64,000 bases of DNA from NCBI RefSeq assembly GCF_021347895.1, contig NC_067132.1, positions 12,578,995-12,642,994 on the forward strand, given 5' to 3'. Below the pieces are notes generated by a model. The model worked only from the letters and a program-made list of their open reading frames with translations. It had not been told where the DNA came from and ran no database searches. The translations under genes were made by a program, and so were the position numbers. The stretch comes from Acanthochromis polyacanthus (lineage: Eukaryota; Chordata; Actinopteri; Pomacentridae). The first letter of the stretch is position 1; each line of letters begins with the position of its first letter. This document shows, piece by piece, positions 25,380 through 37,700 of this stretch.

Positions 25380-27138
25380 TTGTTCATCTATACTTTTACC
25401 CTGAATATGACTTATTCATCCTCGCTCAAGTATTTATGGAGTGTGGAGAGTTGCATTTCATTGCTAATTTTAAAGACTTTCTTAAGTTACAGATGTTCTT
25501 TGACACAGCGATCCATGACAGTCGCATTCTAAAGTCTCGTGCTGAATGAAACTTGAATCCTTTTGCTCTGCCAAAGCTGCATTATGTAAGAAAGTGAAGG
25601 TCTGTGCAACACATTCTCAAATAAAAACTTTTATGTTACCAGCGCGTACTGTTATCTTCTTTGCTGCAATCTCACGAAATCTCGATGATGAGAAAGTCAT
25701 TTTGTTGTTGTCGGGTTTCAGCAGGTTTCAGTCTTCTTATTCCTCTGAGAACTTTCTGTTGTTGTGAAGTGAAAGAGCAGATACTCACAGATTTACTACT
25801 GGAACAACCAGAGACTTGCAACTTATTCCTCCCTCAAAGGAGCTGTTCTGCCTTTCTAAAAGTGCTGACTGCCATATTTGCATGTTTAAAGCACCCGCCC
25901 CAGCAGTTCTGAAAGTTAGCCAAGCGTAAAGCATTGCCAAAGCCTTAATATCTTTGACGTGGTGTGGTTATTGAAAAATGCAGTGTGTAGGCTACTGTTG
26001 CTTTTACAGCTTATATGACCGTGTTGACAAATGATAAAAAGGCAGTACTTCTAAGGTTAACGGAGTAAATCAATATCTTAATGGAAATTGATATGACCTG
26101 TTATCTTTGCAGTAAAAAGGGGATAATATGTTTTTGAAATACCCACAGTTTCACTTGTGTATCTCACAGTAACAAATATTTGGATGAAGAAATCCTGGAA
26201 CTATCCTTTAGGTGAGTGGAAAGGTTGTGTTCGATGTTGTTTTGGAGGCCTACAGAGGGGAAGTCATTTGATTTCTCTCTCTGGCTGACTTCCTCCCACA
26301 CAGCAGGTAGCAAACTCAGTCTGGCATAATTACATCCAGACCCGAAGACTGTTTTTGTTTTCCCAAAATCTGAAAAATTCTACATCCTCAAGACATTCTC
26401 TGAAACAGATGAGAGGACTGCTAAAGGCATCGTGTTGAGGATGTGGTACACAAAGTAATCAAGGAAAAGTGTTTGAGTGCTGGGTGACTGAGCAATTGAC
26501 CTGCAAGGATGTAAAGAATCTCTCCCTGTTCCCGTCAGCAGCGTTACTTACGGTGAGCACTAATTTAACTTTGATTACATATACAAAGTCTGGAGTCCAA
26601 CATGGCTGTAGCAAATAAAACAAAATGTAGAATTTATGGGAACACATTAGCCAGCCCTCACCTATCCAATCCTTCCTCATCCTCTTCCTGCTGCTCCACA
26701 TAAGAAATAGATATTAAAAATAAAAACTTTGCCTTATGTTTGTGGTGGGTGGAAAGGGTCAGATTCAAGATGGTAAACAACTAAGTCTGATTGGAGGTGT
26801 ATCTGCAGTATACAGCTGAATAACTTAATTCTCATTCAAAGCAAGAGCCAACAACCAAAGTGTGCTAGATTCAGGGTTCAGGGCGGATTATAACAATAAG
26901 TGCAGAAAAGACTGCAGACACTGCACAAATGGTGCCTTCAAGCATGCTTTTAAATGCTATGTCATTTAAGGTCTAAATGTACCTTTTTCAAAGTAACATG
27001 TATTTATAAAAGCTGAAATTGATAGTTTTATGGTTTACTTTTGTTTTCTATACTAGTGCCAAATGTTTTAATGTGTGTGAAGCATGGCATTTTGAGGAAA
27101 ATGTTTTCCTACACGCTACGTTTAAGTGTCTCAATAAA
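25380..27138 (+). other. selenoj: selenoj 3' UTR and downstream DNA; no SECIS located
   Basis: A selenoprotein mRNA must carry a SECIS hairpin here. Candidate poly(A) signals AATAAA are at 25620-25625 (240 nt after the stop) and 27133-27138. I scanned for the ATGA / AA / TGA core and found only partial matches (see rejected items). Other open frames in this stretch (25208-25912, 26459-26701) show no domain and partly overlap the last exon in other frames. Confidence 0.5.
25620..25625 (+). terminator. selenoj: candidate poly(A) signal for selenoj
   Basis: AATAAA, 240 nt after the TAG stop. If this is the main site, the SECIS must lie within 25380-25620. A second AATAAA is at 27133-27138. Confidence 0.4.
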
Positions 27139-27820
27139 ACAAGAAACTAAGTAATAATATTAAAACTAATAATCCCATTGGTTGTGATTTATTTGCAGGA
27201 GCATGTTATACACAAATACAAAAATCCCAGCCGAATACAACAACAACTGTCTCTGGCTACGGTGTTTGGATTTCTTGAGCGACTATTTCAGAAATGTAAA
27301 TGTTCATACTTATTTTTTCCTTCTTCGTCCGCTTTATTATGATTCTGATATTTCCGCATAGCCTGAATGCAACAAAAGATTAGTTGAGTCAAAGAGAAAC
27401 ACACGAAGCAAGAGATAAATCTTCTACTACGTGCCGTGTTCGCTTTTATATGCTGTACTCAGGGTAGTGTTTCCTGTTCTAATACATTAAACTGCGCTTA
27501 CTCACTTATATTTGTTTTACACTTTTAGTGCGTCTTGCATGGCAAAGCGATACAAATAGGTTTCTTACATTAACATAATTTTCAGTGCTGTTTTTCCAGT
27601 TAGTGTCTCTGTAAAATTGCGCAAACGCAGTATTTTCTTATGGCGGTCACGATGGGGAGGAGATGGGAATTATCTTGTGAGTACATCATCTTTGCTTGGA
27701 TCAACAGCTGGGTGGAACTCTGACAAAAAAGTTGCCTCAATGACATTTTCCGTAGGGATGGACATTTGAGTGTGAGACTAGCTAGTAGTTGTATTTAGTG
27801 TTTCTTTTCAGCGCTGTGCC
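27139..27820. promoter_or_regulatory. selenoj-sh3glb1 intergenic and sh3glb1 promoter/5' UTR region
   Basis: No ORF. Base composition becomes less AT-rich towards 27600-27960. The bases TGTTTCTTTTCAG directly before CGCTGTGCCATGG look like a splice acceptor, so a non-coding first exon of sh3glb1 may lie in this interval. Confidence 0.4.
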
Positions 27821-30800
27821 ATGGACTTTAATGTTAAGCGGTTAGCCGCAGACGCCGGTACTTTCCTGAGCCGTGCGGTACAAGTAAGTTCAACCGTCTG
27901 GTTCGTGGAAGTCGTTGCTAACTAACGTTAGCTGCTAGCTAGCGTAACGCTACCAGGAAAGTAGCGTTAGCTCACTTGCTAAACAGCTAACGTTACCGTG
28001 GCTGTTATTGTGTAGCTAAGTAGCCCATTATCGCCTGAAAGTATGACCCATATTCGAATAAATTTGCTGGATTTTACACTACACGGTAAATTTAACCAAC
28101 ACCAGGGATACTTCGGTATTGATACAACCAAATATGTTGTAGTTATTCAACTTACCCATCAATGCAGGCCTCTGTAACGAGTTGATAGAAGCATCAGCCG
28201 TAGCTGGGCAGACAGCGGTAACGTTTATTTTGCAGGCTAGTCCGCCTAGCTTGCTAACATTAGTTTGCTCTTTCCTTCAAGATGCCGTGTGTGACACCTC
28301 AGACCCTTTTAAAAACGTGTGTGTCACTTTCCGAACAATAATTTATGGTCACACTCTAAATGCATATTCTTTTTACAGTTTACAGAAGAGAAGCTTGGCC
28401 AGGCTGAGAAGACAGAGTTGGATGCTCATCTGGAGAATCTTTTGATCAGAGCTGAGAACACCAAGCAATGGACAGAGAGGATTATGAAGCAGACAGAAGT
28501 CTTATTACAGCCCAATCCAAGTAAGGCCACACTTATCATTTATTAATGAACTTGACAATCACAGGGCTGACACATTTACCCACCCTGTGTTTCCCCCTCT
28601 GTGTCAAGAAGTCACCAAACTTTGTATGTAGATCTGTCAACTGTATACCAGTGACTTTTCTCATCCCACAGCTCTGTTATGACCTTGTATTTGAAACTGA
28701 GCATTATTACTCAAATCGTTGTGTGAAGTTGATAACTCGTGTTGCAGCCCTCTGAATCCAAAAAATCCTCAGTCTTGGAGGTGTGTATGTTTGCCACTAA
28801 GGGTCAAATATAACAATGCTAAACATCTGTGACGGGGTGTTTGACATACATTTGTAGGTAGGGTGTCTGTAAGCTCAGCTGTGCATCCTCTTCAGTTCAC
28901 ACCATGATGCCATATCACTGTCGCACAACAAACACAGACAGGCCATCTGGTAGTTGCAGTCTTGTGTAACAGTCTTAGACATGGAAAACTGGATTTGTTC
29001 TACTCGTTCTGTGTTCACATAAAACACAGCACTATGATTGTCAACGTTCTTTCACATGACAAAGTAACATGAAACAAATCAAATCAGCTTCTGCTGTAAA
29101 ATCCTTAACTCTTTCTTGTCATGGTTGTCATAATGAATGCTTCTGTTTGAGTTTGCAAATTTAAGTCAGGCAGTTTGGAGGTCTCTTGGACCTGCCGTCC
29201 CGCCCTCACTGTAGTCTTATGACTTTGTAATTGAGTTTTCTTGTTGTAATCTGCAGATGTCCGGCTAGAAGAATTTGTGTACGAGAAACTGGAGAAAAAA
29301 GCTCCCACACGAATGAACAACCATGAGTTGCTGGGCCAGTCCATGATCGACTCAGGAAATGAATTTGGCCCTGGAACTGCCTATGGTGAGTCCTTCACTG
29401 AAATGCCTGACACATTGGTAACACCAGCTGAAGCTGTTAAACTTGGCCTGTGGCTCAGAACACTTTTTCTCGCTGGAGTTTATTTTGTTGAATAAAATTT
29501 GAAGACTTTCGCTTTCCAAAATCTGTAAGAACATCTAAGAAATTAGTTGTTGCAACTCGGCAAACAACAATCCTCCCCTACATGTTCCCCAGTTTATTCA
29601 GCAGACAAAAACACTGAAAGCCTCTTAGCCTCTAGTTATAAAGGGTTTGTTGTTGAGCAGAAATGGTTCTTTTGCATGCCAGTGTTCTGTCTCATAAAAG
29701 CTTGCAAAACCGAGTAAGGGCTTTTTTGAACCACACTCGGTCATGATTTGAGGACCATCCCCTGCCAGTTGTCTGTGTCGGCCATGTCATTCCTCAGTTG
29801 TGGCCATAGCTTATTAGTAACAGTTAGCATGGCAGTCATCTGATCTGTGTCTTCAAGACTGAAGCATGAGGCTTTGTGCAGTGCTTAATCTTCTGTTCTA
29901 TGTTGTGTTGGGAGTAAACTTTTGTATCTGCTGCTGACCATCACAGGAAATGCCCTGATTAAATGTGGTGAGACGGAGAAGCAGATTGGAGGGGCAGAGC
30001 GGGAGTTAATCCAAAGTTCTGCCATCAACTTCCTGACACCTTTTAGAAACTTTCTAGAAGGCGACTTTAAAACCATCCTGGTGAGTTTGGCTGCTGGCTG
30101 AGTCAGTTTCGCTTTTCACTGGACTTTTATGTGGAACTGATTCACAAGACAAGTGCGTCCACGATGTAGATAAATATAGTATGGATGACTGCTCTCATTG
30201 TTTTGCAGTTGCTCAATTAGGTTGGAAATGCTTCACTTCCAAAAATAAAGGCTGGAACAGTTAGAGAATAAGCATGGATTTCATAAATCTGAAACTAAAC
30301 AATGAAAAACATTTTATACTGTTTTTAGTGTTCTGTGAAAAACCCCTTGATGCTTTACAGTTGCTCACAGTCAACACAGGTATCCTGAACAATGAGATCC
30401 TTCACGATAATCTCAAGTATCCCTTTTTGTTCTTTTGGTGCAACAGAAGACCTTTTAATTACACATTTCAGTCTGCTATAATCGGCCTGATGAAAGCCAA
30501 CACAAACCACAAACCCCATCTGCATGAAAGCTGACATTATGTGTTGCTTAGGGCTAAGGATTGTGTCTCTGAGTCTTCTGTTGTGTTGTGACTTGTGTCC
30601 AGAAAGAGCGGAAGCTGCTGCAGGTCAAACGCCTGGATCTGGACGCAGCCAAAACCAGACTAAAGAAAGCCAGGATGGCTGATGCTAGAGCTGCAGTGAG
30701 TACACACAAAATCACCCGAGTCATTTTCAGCGTCACACCATCATTTTTGCATGTGGATGTTTCTTGGTTGTTCTAATGCTGATTAATGACCACCTTTAGT

Positions 30801-33800
30801 AAATTTGCTTTTCGTTAAAATCATTAGCCAACTTCCTCTCGGGGCACAAAAAGCTCTCAGGGCGTGTCTTACTGTCCCTGTGTCTGAATGACTGACACAC
30901 AGAGTTACACAACATGGGACTGACAATTTTATCTCTTGTGACTTGCATACAGTCACATGAGCAATGATGGGAAGTTTAGACTTCCCTTTTTCCAGAGAGT
31001 TGTCTTAATTTTATTTTTTGCTTTGTGTTCAAGTTCTTCAGACATAATTTAGACTTTAACTCTTCATTGCACCAAAGCTGGCAGCAAAGACCATTCCAGC
31101 TGTGTTTGAGCAGGATGCAGGAGGATCATCATAGTTTTGATAAATGAACAGAAAGTGGGGCCGAGAAACCTTTTTCCTGAGTAAAATGCAATTTAAGCAA
31201 ATCGTTTTTGAAGTGTCTGATGTCTTAGAAGTGTTCAAATATGAACTCAGGTTTTCTAATTACAGATGTGAACTTGGTAATTTCTATTTTTGCAAACATA
31301 CAAAGTATTTTATTTCATTACTGCTCTTAAATAATCTTGCACATCTGACTTTTTTCTTGCTTCCCACACTCACAGCTCTTCCTTATGTGTTGGTTAGGAT
31401 ACACCGGTGTTTCCTCGCTCTCAGCTCCTTTAAGGATTGGAAAATCTTAAATGATGGTTCAGTGGGAACAATTTCCGGGTTGTGGGAGGATGTGAGGAAA
31501 CATTAGTTAGCATAATGAAAACTGCCCTGAATTCCAGTTAACAATGTCTGCAGATTAAATCTCTAATGACCTCATATGTGGCACATTTATTACATAATCA
31601 TTTAGGAAAGCCAAACACCTAATCTCCTCCTCCTCCGGGCTGCATCAGGAGTAGAACATGATGGGTGTGTCAGTAAGGAAACAAATTAGACGTGTACTAA
31701 TCATAGCTGCTAATATGCCACAACTGGTAGACAGAACCTGGACAGTATGAGAGCTGTTTGTCTGCAGCCCTCAGATCATCTAACATAATTTAGTTTCTTT
31801 TGAGCACAATTTTTCCACAACTACTGGAAGAAACAGTCCCATTAAGACTCCATGAGCGTAATTTTCAGCTCTCTGTACAAAATCATTATTTTGTTCCTCT
31901 TGGAATATTCTTTTTATACAGCTTTTCCAAATAGCAAAGTATTGACATTGTATTGTGTGTTTAATCTCTACAAACAGCTGTGCGTCCTGTCAACAACATT
32001 TGAGCAAACATGTTCTCTTGTGAGAAAGAAAGTGTCCCCGAAACACATGAACTGTAAACAGTAGTTTCTTCTGGTTAACGCCGACACCGTGTCTTTTCTT
32101 TAATCTGTGCTTGAATGATGTTGTGATCTCGCACAAAGATGCACTGATGGCAGGAAATCTAAAGCGGTTTGGTGGCATAAGAAATGTTCTAAGTGCTGCA
32201 TTGCCACGGTCCTGCTACGTTGTGCTGATTGTGGTTTTTGTTGGAGCACACCTCTGCCTCGCTTTCACACAAACGCGGAGTGTAAGGATGTCTTGTGTTG
32301 GCTGTGGCTGTGCAGCAGCTGTAGCTCTAACTACTGTGTCACTGTTTTCAAAACGCAAAGCAGCAGATGTGAGCAGAGGAAGTGACAGAGGTGAGTGGAA
32401 TGTTGGAGCCATCTTTGAATTGAACACAAAACACACACACACACACAACAAACCCCTTGGTAGTAGTGTCAACAGCTGCTGTCTGTCTCTTTCTCCATCT
32501 CCATGATGTCCCACATGGAAAACCTTGAATCCTTGTAGACAAGTCCTTTAAGAATGACGCACTGCAAAGGCCTCCCTTCCTGCACAACTCTCTGTCGGCC
32601 TCTAATGTAAGCTGTAGAGAGTGCAGGACAGCGAGGTCATTGTCAGCGTGTTTATTGGACTCTTTTAGAACGTCTCAACAAGCCATTATTCCAGCAGGTC
32701 TCATATTGAATCCACTGGCTCGGCATGAGGAAAAGGAAACATTTCCCGTAGGACAGAAACATGTTCAAATGCTGTGTCCCTTTTCTTGTTATTTCTGTAC
32801 GTCTTGTTATCTCCGTCATTGTTTTTGACCACATCTGACTTTCCTGAACTTGTCTCATTGTGGCCATATCGAGGTAAACTCACAGATACAGACTGAACCC
32901 TTTTATTTTTAGACTGTTTAACTATATATACTGCTCTAAAAAAATAAGGGAACACTTAATCATCACAGTATAACTTTGGGGATCTAGTTAGAAGCGTAAA
33001 AGATTGTGAATGCCCCCTCAGTAGGTAACTAATTCTGTTCACCACTGTCCAATCATTGATATACACTGCATAATTTATTAAGAACAACATGACAGGAGAA
33101 TGAAGTGTTCCCTTAAATTTTTTGAGCAGTATATACACTATCGTTCAAAAGTTTGGGGTCACCAAGGCAATTTCATGTGTTTGATGTTCAAATCATCAGT
33201 TAGCCTTTCATCACCATTAGCTAACACGATGTAGCATTAGAACACAGGAGTGATGGTTGCTGGAAATGTTCCTCTGTACCCCTATGGAGATATTCCATTA
33301 AAATCAGCCGTTTCCAGCTAGAATAGTCATTTACCACATTAACAATGTCTAGACTGTATTTTTGCTTCGTTTAAGGTTATCTTCATTGAAAAAATGCTTT
33401 TCTTACAAAAATAAGGACATTTCTAAGTGATCCTAAGTGTCTATTTAAGCTAACAACTTTCAGATGAACGTGATGATTTTCAAGCAAAGCTGTTTAAAAA
33501 ATTGCAATGTGTTGAGGGTTTTCTCTAAAATCAAATTGGCTTCAACCACAAATACTCTTCAGACACTAGAAACACTGCATTATTGGATCATCACAGAGGG
33601 GGCAACACCTTCTGGACTCTCAGCGATACAAACACGTCCATCTTGTTTTTTGTTTTTTTTTGTAACCATGTGTTTCCTTTGGTCTGTGCCATGATTCTCA
33701 CCATTTTTGTTATTTAAAAACAAAACGTATTGCTTGTTCAGATCATTTTTCTTCCACCTACAGAAAGTCTATCTGGTGTGGCTATTCTCTAAAATAAGTA

Positions 33801-36542
33801 CAATTTAATTTCTTCATTCTCAGGCAGAGCAGGAGCTGAGGATGACCCAGAGCGAATTCGATAGACAGGCAGAGATCACCAGACTGCTGCTAGAAGGCGT
33901 CAGCAGCACCCACGTATGTTGAACAAATATCATCACTGAATGTAATTACAGTGCTGCTGCCTTTTGGTAGTAAAATTTATAATTATTTATGCTTAGCTGA
34001 GATGCCTTGACACCATTTCTCCTTGTGTGTTACTAGGCACACCATCTACGCTGCTTGAATGACTTTGTGGAGGCCCAGACTACCTACTACGCACAGTGTT
34101 ACCAGTACATGGTGGATCTCCAGAAGCAGCTTGGCAGGTGAAATATCACTCCAGCCTTTTGTCAAGAATAATGTCATACAATGCAAGCTTGTCGTTTTTA
34201 GGGAGTTTACAACATGGGTAATGTCACGTAGCTTTTCTGACACACAAGATCCACTGGAGCAGCTGTGGAGGAAGAAAAAAAAAAGCAGCATGCATCAATA
34301 TTTTCCAAAGAGAACCTACATGATGTTATCACTCCTTCACAAGTGTCACTTTTAACATACTCAAACTGCAAGTACCATCCAGTCAACGCGATCCTTATCT
34401 GTTATTTTTTTATTTCCTTTTCAAATGGGTGACTTTCTCACTTTTAAAACCTCTTCCTGTAGACTAAAGTATTGATGCTGAATGTTCTTGTCTCTGTGTG
34501 ATAAAATCAAAGATGAGCAAGGTCATGTAGGGTTAGAAAAAGTTTTCACTTTAAGGTGAGAAGGAAAATGACTAATATTGATCAAACTGATTTCGGTCAC
34601 AGAAAAGTCAAGTACTTAAAGTGAGAGATAGCAGCAGCCTCTCCCAGTGAAACCTACTTCAAGACAACTTTACCAACTGATTGTATGAGGCTGCGTGGGT
34701 GCAAAATGTGTTTGGAAGATGACATTTATAGATGCTCCATGAATGTCTATGCATAAACCAAAACGCAAAATGACACAAGTCGATGGCTTTATCGTGCCAC
34801 AGGAATCCACAGGTGTCAGTGCTCATCATCTCCTCTCCCCTTCCATCAGTTTCCCCTCATCATTTACCAACAACAACCAGTCTTCAGTGTCCGGTGGTGC
34901 CAGCATCTCCGTGCCCACCTTACCGGTGTCGGCCTCCCTGCCCAGCGTGTCTGCAGGCCGCAGCAGCTCCACAGCATCGGGAGGATTCAGTGAATTGCGC
35001 AGCTCCAACGGCAGCCGCAAAGCCCGAGTCCTTTACGACTACGATGCTGCTAGCAGCAGTGAGCTTTCTCTGCTGGCTGATGAGGTGAGCATGAAATATT
35101 CATCATTGCATTGAATTTTCTGACTGTTGAGAAAGATCATGAGGTACAGTGGTCCGTCATCTATCGGCGTGATAGGCGAGAATCCCCGAAGTAGCGACCT
35201 TATATGTATTTTATTATTTATATATATCTAAGGCTTTATAAACACTCCCCACACTCTTATAAACCTTTCCCACACTCTTAAAAACACTTCCTATCCTCTT
35301 AAACACTTTCTACACTATTAAACCTACATAATTTTCTGCAATAGTAAGCGTCTTTCTCTGGTGCTTGGTTTTGATGCCAGGAGCCTCAGAAGGAGCAGAA
35401 CGTTGGGTCAACATTGTAGGGCTCGAAAAATTCAGTTTTTTTACACAAATTTAACAAAAACACTGCGAAGCAATCAGACGGAAGGCGAGATGCTGAATGC
35501 TGCTCTACAGGGGAGATGGAGGAGACTGGTGCTATGGTCGCTGAGCCAATCAGCACCCAGCGCTGTACGCTACACGTTTTATTTTGATTTAATATTCTTT
35601 TAATATCTCTTAATTATTATTTTTTAGATTTTTAAAATATTGTCTCCAATTCTTTAGGCTAGAAAATGCTTATTTTACTGCAAAAATAATTAAAATGACT
35701 ACATAAAATATCTATAAATTGCAAAATCCCGCTATCTAGCAAAAAAATCTGTGATCCAAAATTCGATATATACAATTTAAAAATCCATAATACAGTCAGA
35801 CTGCGATATGGTGAGGGACCACTATGCAAATGTTAATACGGCATACTCATGTTTTTCATATTGGTTGCCAGCAGAGTTTTTCTCTTTTACATTTGTGTTT
35901 GTTGTTTCTACTTATTCCAGTTTATTTTCAACTTTCTTTTAGTCCAAGAACTAACAAGATCAGGAAGCTGAGTCTAATTCCAAACAGATATTTCCTCTGC
36001 TCTCTGTGCATCCTGTATAACTATACGATCCTCTCTCCATACGAGGACTGCAGCAGTTTCTTTACAGCAGCCTCTGCTCAGCGGAACATAAGCCACTCCT
36101 TTTCCTGGAAAAGATCTGAACTGTCCATTACAAGCTTGTGGTTGATTAACAATGAACCAGCATGACATCACTTGCTAACTAGAAATTTTCCAGTCTGCCG
36201 TTGCATTTTGTGAGCCATGTGAGCCCACGCTGCTTCTGATAATAACGGGATCTATAACCACAATATGCCACAAGTGGAAAACACAGTCTATAGGGCTGAT
36301 TAATGCTGTGTAAAGTTCTGGCTGTGTCGGCTGTTTATCTTGAAAACCGAATGGAATGCTGAGAGGAGATGATACAGAGCACTTTCTGAATAATAATGAG
36401 CCTTGATAATGACCATCATCCATGCTCCCTCCAGGTGATCATGGTCAGCAGCGTCCCAGGAATGGATTCAGACTGGCTGATGGGTGAGCGAGGAAACCAG
36501 AAGGGCAAAGTGCCAATCACCTACCTGGAGCTGCTCAACTGA
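27821..36542 (+). CDS. sh3glb1: endophilin-B1 (Bif-1), nine coding exons
   Basis: Coding exons: 27821-27883, 28379-28520, 29257-29385, 29947-30080, 30603-30695, 33824-33913, 34037-34137, 34850-35084, 36435-36542. Every border is GT-AG and phases match, giving 364 residues against 365 in the human protein. Endophilin-B1 is a membrane-bending BAR protein of Golgi, mitochondria and autophagosomes that binds the UVRAG/Beclin-1 complex and Bax. Residues 1 to about 250 are the N-BAR domain: the amphipathic start MDFNVKRLAADAGTFLSRAV, EFGPGTAYGNALIKCGE, and the coiled-coil stretch KRLDLDAAKTRLKKAR. A Ser-rich linker follows. Residues 309-364 are the SH3 domain, from VLYDYDA through DSDWLMGERGNQKGKVPITY to the C-terminus LELLN. 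The start GCCATGG has a strong initiation context; the extra NIM of human is absent. Teleosts may have two co-orthologues and I cannot tell a from b. Confidence 0.96.
30696..32930. other. sh3glb1: sh3glb1 intron 5, first part, nothing recognised
   Basis: No repeat or exon identified apart from a short CA run near 32428-32449. Mammalian SH3GLB1 has alternative exons in this region of the protein, and I saw no convincing counterpart here. Confidence 0.4.
32931..33129. mobile_element. 199 bp Tc1/mariner-like MITE (sh3glb1 intron 5)
   Basis: Terminal inverted repeats CTGCTCTAAAAAAATAAGGG and CCCTTAAATTTTTTGAGCAG; both ends carry the GGGAACACTT / AAGTGTTCCC extension. TA dinucleotides flank both ends. 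It has no coding capacity and directly abuts the next element at 33133. Confidence 0.8.
33133..33436 (-). mobile_element. Tc1/mariner-like MITE, family M copy 2 (sh3glb1 intron 5)
   Basis: Begins CACTATCGTTCAAAAGTTTG and is the reverse complement of the copy at 56379-56722. Shared blocks include CACAGGAGTGATGGTTGCTG, CCGTTTCCAGCTAGAATA and AATAAGGACATTTCTAAGTG. The final inverted repeat is lost, since the copy stops after AAGTGATCC. Confidence 0.8.
35147..35822. mobile_element. Tc1/mariner (pogo/Tigger-like) non-autonomous element (sh3glb1 intron 8)
   Basis: The left end CAGTGGTCCGTCATCTATCG and the right end CGATATGGTGAGGGACCACT are inverted repeats of the CAGTGGTCCCTC type seen in pogo-group elements, next to TA on both sides. 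The roughly 680 bp interior has no transposase frame. The right tip is slightly degenerate. Confidence 0.7.
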
Positions 36543-37700
36543 AACCCACCAGCCCCCTCCTCTATCCAGCCCTCTGTAACCAGCTGTGATCTCATATTTA
36601 TATCGTGTTGCAGGGCCAGGCCTCACTTTCTCTTCCATTCAGTCATTTTAGAATGAGGGGTTTTTTTGTAAGGAAAAGACGGAGTCTCGCTTGTAGCAGA
36701 CTCGTGCTGGAATGAATAAATGCGAGTGAAGGGAAAGCAAATGGACCCATTCCCTCTTTCTTTTTTGCAGTACATTTCCTAAACGTGCTTCCATGCCTTT
36801 GTGTTTGATACCATGCGACCTGAAATATGTGCAAGAACATCTCCCAAACTGTAACTTTAAAAAACAACTTTGTTTACAATATGTATCTCAGATGGCAACC
36901 TAAATGCTTTTGATGTGAGTTTTTTTCTCCTTCCTCACTGCTCATGTGAATACCTGCAAGTGGTGGCACAATTTTTTTTTATATACTGCAAGGAAAGTGC
37001 ACTTCAGTTTGAAGTGGAGAGTAATGCTGATTGTTTCTACGTCTTATTTTATAATTGATAATCTTGTGAAAAGTCCTTTTTAACAGCACCATACTGTATG
37101 TGTTGTTGGTCAGCTTTATTCACATGGAGCCTCACTGGACAACATCTGATAGTCAGACGAGGCAGAATAAGAGAAGTTGTAGCTTGCTGATGGCCGAGCA
37201 GTTATGAAACTCCAAACACCGTGTTGCCTGTATATCACAGTGAATCCGCCTTTTTTTAAAAATTCCTTCTTTTACAGCTACACCAGCAGTATTGAGACTG
37301 TCAGTTCAGCCTCCTCTCTAAGTATTTAACCCTAATATTGGCAGAATTGGAAACCAGCTTTTCCACATTTTATCTCAACCAGAAAACAGCGACTTTCTTT
37401 GATTAAATTATTAAATTGTGTATTCTTCAGAAATACACGTGACATTTGTGATACGTTTATTTGTGGACTTGGTGTTCAATTTTTTTTTAATCTCTAAAAG
37501 TAAAGACTTTTACTTTTTTTTTAGATGTTACTAACATGCTTCATCAGTTACCCCCAAAACCTTTCATTTCAACCCCACATCCATATATTGTCTAAATATT
37601 TTGTTTCTTTCTGGGAGATTTAAGTATATTATTACACATCTGCTTTTTGTCGTGTGTGTACCTGATGAGATGGCATACAATTGTAAAATAAATACACAAT
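36543..37700 (+). other. sh3glb1: sh3glb1 3' UTR
   Basis: Follows the TGA at 36540-36542. The likely end is set by the AATAAA at 37687-37692; an earlier AATAAA at 36715-36720 could give a short form. No ORF of note. Confidence 0.65.
37687..37692 (+). terminator. sh3glb1: candidate poly(A) signal for sh3glb1
   Basis: AATAAA in a T/A-rich context with TGTGTTTTTTG downstream, a plausible GU/U-rich element. Confidence 0.55.

Noticed and set aside
25515..25550. Second SECIS-like site: ATGA, twelve bases, AAAG, then CTGAATGA
   Set aside because: Only about six base pairs can form, with a bulge, and the TGA is out of register with the 5' quartet.
26015..26070. SECIS-like ATGA, ten bases, then AAA downstream of selenoj
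   Set aside because: The 5' quartet and spacing fit, and CCG/CGG pairing exists, but the 3' strand has AGTA where a GA pair is needed, and the stem is broken.
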